Assembly (NCBI GenBank): GCA_024681515.1 | Contig: JAILAR010000129.1 | Coordinates: 1 to 59,609, forward strand | DNA from: Eubacterium sp. | GTDB taxonomy: Bacteria; Bacillota; Clostridia; Lachnospirales; Lachnospiraceae | Length of the DNA stretch: 59,609 nucleotides | Direction of reading: 5' to 3' | Part shown: piece by piece, positions 50,704-59,351 of the stretch | Position numbering within the stretch: the stretch's first letter is position 1 | How the letters are laid out: the number at the start of each line of letters is the position of its first letter | Program-made: the position numbers and the translations under genes | Notes under the pieces: model-generated | Seen by the model: the letters and a program-made list of their open reading frames with translations, nothing else | Told to the model about the DNA's origin: nothing | Database searches by the model: none

Positions 50704-53700
50704 ATGGGGAAAACTGAAAAGATAAAGAAGCCGGCGTGGACGGATCGGGTGCTTTTTCGCCCGACGATCCAGAACCTGCTTCTCATGATCCTTATGATGG
50801 GAGTCAATGTCGGAGGACATTATCTGGCGCTGGCTCTGACTTTGCCACTTTGGCTGGATACCGTCGGTGTGATGGTTGTGGCCATTCTGCTTGGACCGCT
50901 TGCCGGCGCCATCGTCGGCGGGCTGTCCGTCTTTCTGATGGGGCTGATCGACGGCTCTTCCTCCATTTACATCGTTATCGGTGTGATCGTCGGTCTGATG
51001 GTCGGATTCTTTTATCCTCGAAATAAGAAAAATGAGACGGGAAATGAATCCGGCAGCGGCAGCCGCCTTCTGGAGATCGTATCTCTGGCGATCCTTGTGG
51101 CGCTCTGTTCCACACTCTTCTGCATTCCCCTCAATATCAAATTATATGACGGCTATACCGGAAATGTCTGGGGCGATGCGCTTTACGACATGCTGTCCCG
51201 GTATCTGGATTCTCCGAAGCTGAACGCCTTTGCGGCGGAAGCTTTTCTTGATATTCCCGATCGTGTGATCTCCATGGGACTGTCCGTGCTCATCGTTTCT
51301 TTGCTGATGCATCTCAAATGGTTCCGGGGGACGCCGCATTCCCGTAATAAAAAATCCGGGAAACCAAAATCAGGCTCCGCAGCTTCGGCGCTTCTCCTGC
51401 TCCTTCTGGCCGGCGGAGTTCTTCTCGTGCGTCCGCTTGCATCATTTGCAGCAGCGCCCGCATCATCCCCGTATCATACCCCCACTCTTTCCGCCAACAA
51501 CTCCAACATCAACACTGACTATGAGACCGACTACGAAACCGTCGTCTACAACAAGGAATCCGGCATGCTGGCTTCGGAAGTCAACGCCGTGGCCCAGACC
51601 AACGACGGCTATCTTTGGATCGGAACCTATTCCGGACTCTATATGTATGACGGCGTAAAATTCTCCGAGGTGCATCTGGAGGAGCATATCCGAAATGTCA
51701 TGAGCCTTTTTGTGGACTCCAAGGGCCGCCTGTGGATCGGAACCAATGACAGCGGAGCGGTCTGCTTTGATCAGACACTGGGCAAAGCCACGCGCTACAG
51801 TACGGAGAACGGTCTGGCAGCGGATTCCGTGCGCACTATCGGAGAGGATGACCGCGGCAATATCTACATCGGTTCCGTACAGTATGTCTCCGTGGTCAGC
51901 CCGGAGGGTGCGCTTACGACCTATGATTCCTGGGAGAATATCCTGTATGCCATTTCCTTCGTGGATCTGGGAGGCGGTCTGGTGGGCGGCGTGACCAACG
52001 GCGGAAGCATCTTCCTGACTCGGGACGGGGAACTGCTCCAAACCTTTGATTATGAGAAAAATGAAGACGTGCAGTACCGGAAGCTCTGCTATGCGGACGG
52101 TCTGGTGTTGGCCGGTACCTCCGCCAGCTCCTTAGAGATCTTTCGTCTGGAAGGAGATGCTCTGGTCTACGAACGCAGTGTGGACATCGGGACACTCGGC
52201 TATGTAAACGAACTTCGGTATTCGAAGCAGAGCCGCGGCGTTTATTTCTGCTGTGAAAACGGCATGGGCTTTTATTCCACGGAGACCGGTGAGGTAAGCG
52301 ACCTGACACGGCCGGATTTCCATGGTGCGGTCAGTGATGTCTGCATAGACGGTCAGGGAAATATCTGGTTTGCTTCCAACAAGTACGGCCTTCTGAAATA
52401 CTCCCGCAGTCTCTTCCATAATCTGTTCCACAAGGCAGGCTTTTCGGCAGGGATCGTCAATGCGCTCTATCTATCCGATACTAAGCTTTACATCGGTATG
52501 GATCAGGGGCTGAAGATCATTGACACGGAAACCGAACAGGCGGTGACCGAGGCTTGGCAGCAAAGTCTGGAGGGTGACCGGATCCGTCATATCACACAGG
52601 ATTCCGAGGGGAATCTCTGGATCAGCACCTTCGGCAAGAGCGGTCTGGTTCGCATCGGCAAGGACCGGAAGCTGACGGACATTGACGCGGAAAATGGCTT
52701 CTTCCTCGGCGGAAAGGGCCGGTCCGTTCTGGAACTGTCCGACGGGCGTATGCTGATCGCAGGGCGTATCGGACTCTTCCTGTATGAAGATGGGAAGGTG
52801 ACGAAAAAGATCGGTGAGGGGACCGGTTTGGAGAACCAGACCGTACTGTCCATGATCCGGACGGACAGCGGCAGTGTGCTGGCTGGAACCGATGGCGATG
52901 GTGTGTATGAGATCGAAAATGACACCGTTTCCCGCCACATCGACAAGGCAGACGGTCTCGGCAGCGGCGTGGTCATGCGGGTCGTACCCTGCAGAGAAGG
53001 CTTCCTCTATGTAACCAGCAACGCGCTCTATCACGACAACCGTCAGAGCGTACGGATCCTGAAGAATTTCCCATACAATAATAATTATGATGTGCAGATC
53101 ACGGAAGACGGGATCTGCTGGATCACATCCAGCGCCGGTCTTTATACCGTGTCGGAAAAGGTGCTTCTGGCAGACGAGAAGTACACATGTACGCTGCTCA
53201 ACAATAACTGGGGACTTACAACGTCATTTACGGCGAATTCCTGGAATGTACTGGATCAGACGACCCTGTATCTCTGCTGCACGGACGGTATCCGAACCTT
53301 CCGGACGGACGGTTATGACAAGCTGAGCTCCCGCTATCAGATGCATCTTCTGAAAGCGGTGTTCAATGACGAAGAATTCTTTGTGCAGGACAGCGTGTTA
53401 AACCTTCCGGCAAAGCATGGACGTATCCTGTTCCATATCGCCGTGAACAATTACACCCTGTCCGATCCGCTGGTACAGTACTATCTGGAGGGAACAGGGG
53501 ACATGGGCACCACCTGCTACCAGAGCGAGATCACACCGCTGTCCTATACGGACCTGCCCGGCGGTGAGTACTATCTGCATATTCGCATTCTGAACGAAGT
53601 GACGGGGGATGTGGAGAAGGAAACCGTGATCCCGGTGGAGAAGGAAGCCATGCGCTATGAGTATATCAGCTTCCGGATCTACCTCTTCGTGGTTACGGCG

Positions 53701-54696
53701 CTCTTTATCATGTATGTATTCTTCCTGTTCCGTGAGTTCGTCCGTCGGGCTGCCCGGATCAGCGGTCTGCAAAGGGAAATGTCCACGGATCCCATGACGG
53801 GACTGCTGAACAAGGCCGGCTCCCACAAGGCGCTGGAGAATTGCTGCGCGAATGATACCGGTATCCTCATGATGATCGATCTGGACAGCTTTAAGCTGGT
53901 CAATGACCTTTACGGACATGACATGGGAGACAAGATCCTCATTCGGTTTGCGGAGCTGATCCGCGAGGCGACCCATGAGGGAGATATCTGCGGACGGCTG
54001 GGCGGTGACGAGTTTGTTGCATTTATGAAGGATACCCTGGACCGGGATGAGGTGGAACGTGTCACCCGTTATCTGAACCGGGAGATCGTGAAGTCCGCGA
54101 AGGAATACATGGGCGACGACATGAATATCCCACTGGGCGCGTCCATCGGAGCCGTGCGCGTGCCGGACGAAGGACGGGAATTTGAGAAGGTCTTCAAGCT
54201 GGCGGATATGGAACTCTACATCGTAAAGAAAAACGGGAAACATGGTTTCTCTCTCTACGAGAAGAAGGAGAGAGATGCTGCAGAAGAGGAAGGACCTGTC
54301 GACAAAAATAATCTGGAACAAATCAAGAAGATCATCGGGGAGCGAAATGTGGGACAGGGCGCTTACCTGCTGAATTTCGAACGTCTGCAGGTGCTTTATA
54401 AATTCCTTGCCAGAAATGACCTTGAAAGCGGAACGAAGACTGTGTTCCTGCGCGTCATTCCGAGAAGCGGAGAAGTTCCTGTCTCCGACGAGCTTCGGGA
54501 TTCCCTGGAAGAAGCGCTGGTTACAGGGCTGAACAGAAATGACTCCGTCTGCCGTTACGCAGGCAGTTTCTTCCTGCTTCTGCTCGGGCGAAGCCGCGAG
54601 GAAGCGGAAAAGGACGTTCGGGCCCTCGTGGAGGCTTGGCAGAAGGACGGCGGACACACGGATCTGCAGGTGGATTACGAATTTGACAAGCAGTAG
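50704..54696 (+). CDS. Beta-propeller sensor with GGDEF (diguanylate cyclase) output
   Basis: 1330 aa from ATG 50704. Order: a five-helix membrane region (about 20-205, with TLPLWLDTVGVMVVAILLGP, ECF-S-like), then a second export helix (about 225-250). An external Reg_prop beta-propeller follows (WIGTYSGLYMYDG, LWIGTNDSGAV, LWISTFGKSGLVRI), then a Y_Y_Y-type beta domain (LPGGEYYLHIRIL) and a membrane helix near 1000. The GGDEF domain (LGGDEF near 1100) comes next. The I-site position reads HEGD, not RxxD, so product inhibition is unlikely. The last ~130 residues look like a second, decayed GGDEF domain with RYAGSFFLLLLG. It probably makes c-di-GMP in response to an external ligand. Confidence 0.9.
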   Translation: MGKTEKIKKPAWTDRVLFRPTIQNLLLMILMMGVNVGGHYLALALTLPLWLDTVGVMVVAILLGPLAGAIVGGLSVFLMGLIDGSSSIYIVIGVIVGLMVGFFYPRNKKNETGNESGSGSRLLEIVSLAILVALCSTLFCIPLNIKLYDGYTGNVWGDALYDMLSRYLDSPKLNAFAAEAFLDIPDRVISMGLSVLIVSLLMHLKWFRGTPHSRNKKSGKPKSGSAASALLLLLLAGGVLLVRPLASFAAAPASSPYHTPTLSANNSNINTDYETDYETVVYNKESGMLASEVNAVAQTNDGYLWIGTYSGLYMYDGVKFSEVHLEEHIRNVMSLFVDSKGRLWIGTNDSGAVCFDQTLGKATRYSTENGLAADSVRTIGEDDRGNIYIGSVQYVSVVSPEGALTTYDSWENILYAISFVDLGGGLVGGVTNGGSIFLTRDGELLQTFDYEKNEDVQYRKLCYADGLVLAGTSASSLEIFRLEGDALVYERSVDIGTLGYVNELRYSKQSRGVYFCCENGMGFYSTETGEVSDLTRPDFHGAVSDVCIDGQGNIWFASNKYGLLKYSRSLFHNLFHKAGFSAGIVNALYLSDTKLYIGMDQGLKIIDTETEQAVTEAWQQSLEGDRIRHITQDSEGNLWISTFGKSGLVRIGKDRKLTDIDAENGFFLGGKGRSVLELSDGRMLIAGRIGLFLYEDGKVTKKIGEGTGLENQTVLSMIRTDSGSVLAGTDGDGVYEIENDTVSRHIDKADGLGSGVVMRVVPCREGFLYVTSNALYHDNRQSVRILKNFPYNNNYDVQITEDGICWITSSAGLYTVSEKVLLADEKYTCTLLNNNWGLTTSFTANSWNVLDQTTLYLCCTDGIRTFRTDGYDKLSSRYQMHLLKAVFNDEEFFVQDSVLNLPAKHGRILFHIAVNNYTLSDPLVQYYLEGTGDMGTTCYQSEITPLSYTDLPGGEYYLHIRILNEVTGDVEKETVIPVEKEAMRYEYISFRIYLFVVTALFIMYVFFLFREFVRRAARISGLQREMSTDPMTGLLNKAGSHKALENCCANDTGILMMIDLDSFKLVNDLYGHDMGDKILIRFAELIREATHEGDICGRLGGDEFVAFMKDTLDRDEVERVTRYLNREIVKSAKEYMGDDMNIPLGASIGAVRVPDEGREFEKVFKLADMELYIVKKNGKHGFSLYEKKERDAAEEEGPVDKNNLEQIKKIIGERNVGQGAYLLNFERLQVLYKFLARNDLESGTKTVFLRVIPRSGEVPVSDELRDSLEEALVTGLNRNDSVCRYAGSFFLLLLGRSREEAEKDVRALVEAWQKDGGHTDLQVDYEFDKQ

Positions 54697-54735
54697 GATA
54701 CCCGGAAATGTGGAATCGGAAATGGGATCAGAACT

Positions 54736-54936
54736 ATGATTCTGGAGGGTGCGATGATGAAGGGGCTTCGGGAAGTCGGAGCGGAAGCGGTCATCATTAA
54801 GAAGCGGGATGAGATAGCTGTGGATACGACATTGCTGGACTGTGATTATTACCGCTTCGCAGAGCTGGATGCGGGAGCGGTCAACGCCTACGCGAATGAA
54901 TACATGAGCGATTATTGCTGCCCAGACAGACTATAA
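54736..54936 (+). pseudogene. C-terminal fragment of a response regulator with SARP/BTAD domain
   Basis: 66 aa. DCDYYRFAELDAGAVNAYANEYMSDY matches the pattern that ends many Clostridia response regulators carrying a bacterial activator domain (a CDYYRF...NAY.GEYM.QY pattern). The receiver and DNA-binding parts are absent, so this is a remnant. It sits just after the diguanylate cyclase gene, and composition changes to AT-rich soon after. Confidence 0.5.
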
Positions 54937-55320
54937 GAAAAAACCATGCTACAAAGAAGACCGCACGATCAACATCCTGAATGCTTATCATGCGGTCTAC
55001 ATTTAATTATAATCGTTGGTTATTAAGCTTTCGCCAATAGTCTTTTTTGAAATTGTGTGGTGAAGAGAAAAACTCTTCTGTTCATGTATAACGACGGAGA
55101 CGATGTAGTAGGGCGAATGAGAGTCGTATTTGCCGAAATCACCAGCTTCGTCGATGATGCAGCTGAGTATTCTTTCTGGCATTTGATTACCTCGTTGAAA
55201 TGCTTAAGAAAACAAAAATGGCGCGGGATCCCCACGCCGTTTCGGTGGACCAGGGTCTTTCGACCAGCCCCTATCGGTTTCCCGATATTGATATCATACT
55301 ATATCATGGAATGGGTTTTG
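54937..55320. other. Decayed region with no supportable intact gene
   Basis: An AGACCGCA...TGCGGTCT hairpin (about 54959-54999) is terminator-like. After it, 55057-55323 has protein-like sequence split over two frames: the first reads VVFAEITSFVDDAAE, and shifting frame near 55160 gives FLAFDYLVEMLKKTKMARDP. That suggests a frameshifted relic whose family is not recognised. Confidence 0.35.
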
Positions 55321-55534
55321 TCAAGTGTAAGTCGGTAGATGTCTCCGTCCTGTAACCATAATGTCGGTCGATGCCAAATAATACCAATTCCCATTATATA
55401 ATAACCAACCCGTGTGCATATATCCTGATGAATTAAAATAATACCATTTTTCATCAATCATTTTCTAACCTATAGCATATGTTCCATCACTATAGTAATA
55501 TCTCCATATCATATTGTTAGGGGCGAGCGAAACA
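55321..55534 (-). pseudogene. Broken cell-wall-binding repeat gene
   Basis: Read on the minus strand, NNMIWRYYYSDGTYAIG is followed by an in-frame TAG where Trp (TGG) would be expected, then KMIDEKWYYFNSSGYMHTGW and LLYNGNWYYLASTDIMVTG, stopping at 55321. These are clear CW_binding (choline-binding-like) repeats. The point change and lack of a proper start mark a pseudogene. Its AT-rich codons differ from the intact protein at 12296, so it is not a simple copy of that gene. Confidence 0.65.
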
Positions 55535-55765
55535 GCCATATCCTAAAGCTGGATTGAAACGGCCATAATTGGACGGAACAAAAGGAGTAACTATCAAAAC
55601 GACTCAAACAATTATCACATCTTCTATCTCCATCACAGCCTCTATCTCCTTGACATAGAACCACAAAGAACAAAATACTTTTCAACGTAATGGTATTTTA
55701 CGTTTTCAATATTCTTTTCATCCTTGCAACCTAATACTACCTGTTTCACTGCCTGTTTCATCAAA
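55535..55765. other. AT-rich spacer without a recognised gene
   Basis: No open frame of note on either strand. Composition is low G+C, like the agr region to the right. Confidence 0.4.
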
Positions 55766-55802
55766 AAAAGCAACCAGTCATGAGTGACCGTTGCTTTTTC
55801 GT
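55766..55802. terminator. Terminator of the XRE regulator gene
   Basis: AAAAAGCAAC...GTCA and TGAC...GTTGCTTTTT form a stem around TGAG, 15 bases beyond the leftward XRE gene stop. It has T/A runs on both sides. Confidence 0.75.
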
Positions 55803-55816
55803 GCGCAAGCGTTGAT

Positions 55817-56242
55817 TTATTCCTTTTTTCCTTTGTTCACATTGTCATAATACTCAATCAATGCGAAGACTGCGTTCTGCTGTTCCTTTGTGAGTTTTTT
55901 CATCTTTTCGGAGAATCCACTTGGTGTTCCGTCACTTAACCGCTGACCCTGTAACAACTCATTCAAGGAAATATCCAAAACCAGGCAAATGTGGTAGAGT
56001 ATCGTAATACCAGGATCTACAAGGCCTCTCTCAATCTCGCTGATATGTCCGTAGGATGATTCTATTTCATCCGCAAGATTCTGCTGTGTCATCCCTTTTT
56101 TATTTCGCTCCTGTTGTATCCTTGTTCCTATAAGTTTTTGTATCTCCCTCTTGCTGATTCCGATCCCGCCAATCACCTTATCATCGAACCGGCCTTTATC
56201 AGGTCGTACCACCCTGTTATTCCTTTTGCCGTCATTTTTCAT
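55817..56242 (-). CDS. XRE-family transcriptional regulator
   Basis: 141 aa, with GGAGG 7 bases before the ATG. Residues ~33-98 form a Cro/CI HTH (IGTRIQQERNKKGMTQQNLA, then SSYGHISEIERGLVDPGITI). A basic N-terminal arm precedes it, and a short helical C-terminus (EKMKKLTKEQQNAVFALIEY) suits dimerisation. It is divergent from the agr operon with two palindromes in between, so it probably controls itself, agr, or both. Confidence 0.88.
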   Translation of the reverse strand: MKNDGKRNNRVVRPDKGRFDDKVIGGIGISKREIQKLIGTRIQQERNKKGMTQQNLADEIESSYGHISEIERGLVDPGITILYHICLVLDISLNELLQGQRLSDGTPSGFSEKMKKLTKEQQNAVFALIEYYDNVNKGKKE

Positions 56243-56323
56243 ACTTTTTCCTCCGCGTCTCTTCCATAATCAGAAACAGCTAATGATTACTTTACTGAAC
56301 AAAGCGGAGCTTCTGAAGAGTCT

Positions 56324-56350
56324 ATAACACGTGTTATCGTGCTATAGCAC
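56324..56350. promoter_or_regulatory. Twin perfect palindromes between XRE and agrD
   Basis: ATAACACGTGTTAT (56324-56337) and GTGCTATAGCAC (56339-56350) are separated by one base, about 82 bases before the XRE gene and 200 before agrD. The centre spacing is about 14 bases, a layout suited to cooperative HTH dimers. Confidence 0.65.
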
Positions 56351-56549
56351 TATTTTTCAAAACTTTTTATCACGAATGGTCATTCTATGGCATGTTTTTT
56401 CGAGGCATTAAGTGTTGTTTTCTACATTTTTGTGCCACTTTGCACCACATGCGTCTAATCTGTTTACTTCACGAGTACTCTCTGCTATCTTTGTATTCAG
56501 GCAGAGGGATATCCACTGCAAATTCATTAGGAAGGAAGAGGAAAAAACA

Positions 56550-56702
56550 ATGAAAACAACATCGAAAGAGAACCTGGCAAAGAAAGTAGCCAATTGGCTG
56601 AAAAAAGACCTGCGTCTTAATGCCGGAGCCGCATCCAGCCCCCATTTCTACGAGCCGAAGGTCCCTGAAGAGTTAAAGATGTACCTGAAAAAAAATGATT
56701 AA
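56550..56702 (+). CDS. agrD: AgrD-like autoinducer peptide precursor (Ser-type ring)
   Basis: 50 aa from ATG 56550, GAAGGAAGAGG upstream. The N-terminal part is an amphipathic helix (KENLAKKVANWLKKDLRL), the middle holds the presumed signal (AASSPHFY), and the C-terminal EPKVPEELKMYL matches the conserved AgrB-recognition tail. By comparison with staphylococcal AgrD, the five-residue ring would be S-P-H-F-Y (residues 30-34), ending just before Glu 35. There is no cysteine in the whole peptide, so a serine lactone is predicted instead of a thiolactone. It overlaps agrB by 8 bases. Confidence 0.85.
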   Translation: MKTTSKENLAKKVANWLKKDLRLNAGAASSPHFYEPKVPEELKMYLKKND

Positions 56703-57264
56703 ACTTCTCTCATATAGAATTGCACACTGGCTGGAGAGGCATAATGCGATTTCATGTGAAGAAGAACCTCTGTATCGGTATGCGGCATTCAATGTCTTAT
56801 ATGCCGCTATACCGATCCTGATCATGTTGGTAATTGGCATGGTATTACATGTCATTTCCGGTACGATTCTCTTTATCGCCACATTCGTCGCTCTTAGGAA
56901 GTATTCCGGCGGTTTTCATGTTCAATCATTTAGGACATGCCTCTGCTTCAGTATACTGGTAGAGTTTATATTCATCCATCTTGCTTCTTATATAGACTAT
57001 GCTATAATTCTTATTCCACTCATCATGATTTCTTCGGTTTCACTGATTCGATTCAGTCCGATCCAGTCGGCAAGTCGTCCGTTATCCATTGATGATATAG
57101 TGTTTTGTAAAAGGCGAATTAAAATCATTCTTGTTTTCCTTTTGTTTTTTTGTTATCTTTTATGTATCACCGATCTGGAATCATTCGCCGCGTATCCGGT
57201 TTCAGCAACCGCCATGGTTGCCGTGTTTCAGTATCCTGCACTCATACATCATAGATGGAGATAG
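56695..57264 (+). CDS. agrB: AgrB-type peptide-processing membrane protease
   Basis: 189 aa. Cleaves and cyclises the AgrD precursor in the membrane. RKYSGGFHVQSFRTC carries the catalytic His 75 and Cys 82 with the same seven-residue offset as S. aureus His 77/Cys 84. About five to six membrane helices surround it. It starts inside the agrD stop (8-base overlap), giving coupled translation. Base composition is AT-rich compared with the rest of the window. Confidence 0.93.
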   Translation: MIKLLSYRIAHWLERHNAISCEEEPLYRYAAFNVLYAAIPILIMLVIGMVLHVISGTILFIATFVALRKYSGGFHVQSFRTCLCFSILVEFIFIHLASYIDYAIILIPLIMISSVSLIRFSPIQSASRPLSIDDIVFCKRRIKIILVFLLFFCYLLCITDLESFAAYPVSATAMVAVFQYPALIHHRWR

Positions 57265-57268
57265 TATT

Positions 57269-58594
57269 TTGACTTTTGCGTATATCCTAAACCATATACT
57301 CGAAGCGGTTGGAGTTTATGCATTCCTTTTTTTGCAATATCCGCATAAAAGAAAGGCATGGAAAGACTGGCTGATAATCCTTTCTTCCTATATCGTTCTA
57401 TATGGGATATACCAGTTTCAGAACCTGAACCTGAACATAGCCAGCATGCTGATTCTCTACGTCCCTCTATTTCATTATCTCACTTCCAACAGCTGGAGAG
57501 CTTCATTCAATGATGCTCTTATCATTTTCTCCATTATAGATCTGTCCGAACTAATAGTGGAGATATCATCCTATCTTTTCCAGAAAGATACTGCGTTTGA
57601 GTATGGCAGTTTCTCAGATTTTATTTTTGCATCACTAAAGGTGAAAGCGTTATTTGTACTTCTTTTGCTCTGTCTGATTCCCGTGATTAAGAACATCAGG
57701 AAAAAAACGCCCATGTTTCACGAATCGAATTTTATCACTGTATCGCTCTGTCTTTTAACCATGTCTTTGATAGCGATTCAGAATCTGGGATTCAGTACAA
57801 TACTGCAATCAAATCACCTTCCATGGATTTATGTTCTTCTCATGGCATTTGTCGTCTTCAGTGTAGTAGAGATTATACTGACCGTTCACTTACAAAAAGA
57901 ACATTCGCAGCTTATGGATGTACAGTCCGCTCTGCAGAGAAAAGAAGATGATAAGAACTACACTGCACTGGTTACTCAGTTAGACCAGGAACAGAAGGTT
58001 CTGATTCACGATTTCAAAAAGCATCTGCAAACAATCTCTTCCCTTGTGTCTAACCGATCATACAATGAAGCGCAGGCGCTTATTGAAGAACTGACAAGTA
58101 CACGCGCACTTTCCGCCGGTTCAGTTCTGACAAGGAACCGAACTCTAAGTGTTCTTCTGGCCCGTTACAAAGAGTTTTGTGGTGAACAGAATATAGATTT
58201 TGTAATCGATGTAAAAAACGCTAACCTGGCGTATCTTTCCCCGACTGATGTAACCTCTCTTTTTGCAAACCTGATCGATAATGCCATAGAAGCATGTAAA
58301 GCCTCAGACCGTGCTTATATTTCCCTTCAGGTTCATGCGGATCATTCCCGATCTTTAGACATCATTTCAATCATCAATACATGCGCGACCAATCCGACCT
58401 TTGACAGAAACGGATTTCTCTCAACCAACAAGGCAGACAAAGCCCGTCACGGATTTGGTATCAAGAGTATTCAACGTGTGATCGACCACTATCATGGAAC
58501 CATGGATCTTCAGTACACCGCAGAAGATTCTTTGTTTCAGATTACAATCTGTCTATATTCAGAGGTGCAAAATGATGAAAATAGTCATATGTGA
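57269..58594 (+). CDS. agrC: AgrC-type sensor histidine kinase (GHKL)
   Basis: 441 aa starting at TTG 57269, chosen because GGAG lies 8 bases upstream and only four bases separate it from agrB; an upstream ATG frame overlaps agrB and is rejected. Six to seven N-terminal helices form the peptide sensor. The kinase part has a coiled linker, LIHDFKKHLQTISSLV with the acceptor His (about 246), NLIDNAIEAC (N box) and GFGIKSIQRVIDHYHG (G box). It should sense the AgrD peptide and phosphorylate the downstream regulator. Confidence 0.9.
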   Translation: MTFAYILNHILEAVGVYAFLFLQYPHKRKAWKDWLIILSSYIVLYGIYQFQNLNLNIASMLILYVPLFHYLTSNSWRASFNDALIIFSIIDLSELIVEISSYLFQKDTAFEYGSFSDFIFASLKVKALFVLLLLCLIPVIKNIRKKTPMFHESNFITVSLCLLTMSLIAIQNLGFSTILQSNHLPWIYVLLMAFVVFSVVEIILTVHLQKEHSQLMDVQSALQRKEDDKNYTALVTQLDQEQKVLIHDFKKHLQTISSLVSNRSYNEAQALIEELTSTRALSAGSVLTRNRTLSVLLARYKEFCGEQNIDFVIDVKNANLAYLSPTDVTSLFANLIDNAIEACKASDRAYISLQVHADHSRSLDIISIINTCATNPTFDRNGFLSTNKADKARHGFGIKSIQRVIDHYHGTMDLQYTAEDSLFQITICLYSEVQNDENSHM

Positions 58595-59279
58595 TGACGA
58601 TAGCGACGTGATTAAAACCTTAGAGTTATCCATTCTTGCATACTTCAAGCGAAAAAAAATGGAGACACCGATTATCTCAACATTTACTTCTGCGGAATCA
58701 ATGATAGATGCCGGAGAATCATATGATCTTGCTTTTCTTGACGTGGAAATGCCTGGCCTCACCGGCATCAGTTCCATTCGAGAACTTCGAAATCACAATA
58801 AAAACCTTCTTGTTTTTATAGTCACAAGCCATGACACATCCTATCTTGATGAGGCATTGGAAGAAGGCATTTACCGCTATATGATGAAACCGGTAAATCC
58901 ACTACAGCTTCAGGTTAATCTTACAGCAGCCATCCGAAGGATGGGGACACAGAGCAGAAAGGTAACTGCTGAAACAAATCAGGGAATCATAACGCTTGAT
59001 ACCGATGAGATCATCATGGTATATACTGAGCGAAGAAAAACCTGGATCCGCACCACAGGTGAATCATATATATCCATACAGAATTTTCATTTCTGGGAGG
59101 AATCCCTTCCCGATTTTTCCTTTGCCGTTTCCCATAAAGGGATTTTGGTCCATTTAAAATATGTTCGAAAAATCGGTGAAAATCTGATCGATCTTACCGT
59201 TCCTGGGGAACCGGTCTATCTTTCAGTCCGAAACCGTGCCCTCTTCAAAAAAAAGTTTCTGCAGTACATGAATATCTGA
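58572..59279 (+). CDS. agrA: AgrA-type response regulator (LytTR DNA-binding)
   Basis: 235 aa from ATG 58572 (ATG 58575 equally possible), AGGTG upstream, overlapping agrC by 23 bases. The receiver domain has ICDDDSDV, the phospho-acceptor Asp 57 in LAFLDVEMPG, and the conserved Lys in MMKPVNPLQL. Residues ~130-235 are a LytTR domain (GIITLDTDEIIMVYTERRKT, then FAVSHKGILVHLKYVRKIGE). It should bind direct repeats upstream of agr-controlled promoters. A terminator follows. Confidence 0.93.
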   Translation: MMKIVICDDDSDVIKTLELSILAYFKRKKMETPIISTFTSAESMIDAGESYDLAFLDVEMPGLTGISSIRELRNHNKNLLVFIVTSHDTSYLDEALEEGIYRYMMKPVNPLQLQVNLTAAIRRMGTQSRKVTAETNQGIITLDTDEIIMVYTERRKTWIRTTGESYISIQNFHFWEESLPDFSFAVSHKGILVHLKYVRKIGENLIDLTVPGEPVYLSVRNRALFKKKFLQYMNI

Positions 59280-59318
59280 TCACGTCATTCAGTTTTTCGT
59301 CGATCCAGAGTGTGATTA

Positions 59319-59350
59319 ACGCATTCAATTTTGATTGGATGCGTTTTTAT
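59319..59350 (+). terminator. Terminator after agrA
   Basis: AACGCATTCAA pairs with TTGGATGCGTT (one wobble) and is followed by TTTAT. The group II intron starts directly behind it. Confidence 0.85.
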
Positions 59351-59351
59351 T

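Noticed and set aside
56412-56549. N-terminal extension of the AgrD frame
   Set aside because: It lacks a ribosome site; the ATG at 56550 has one and gives the normal precursor length.
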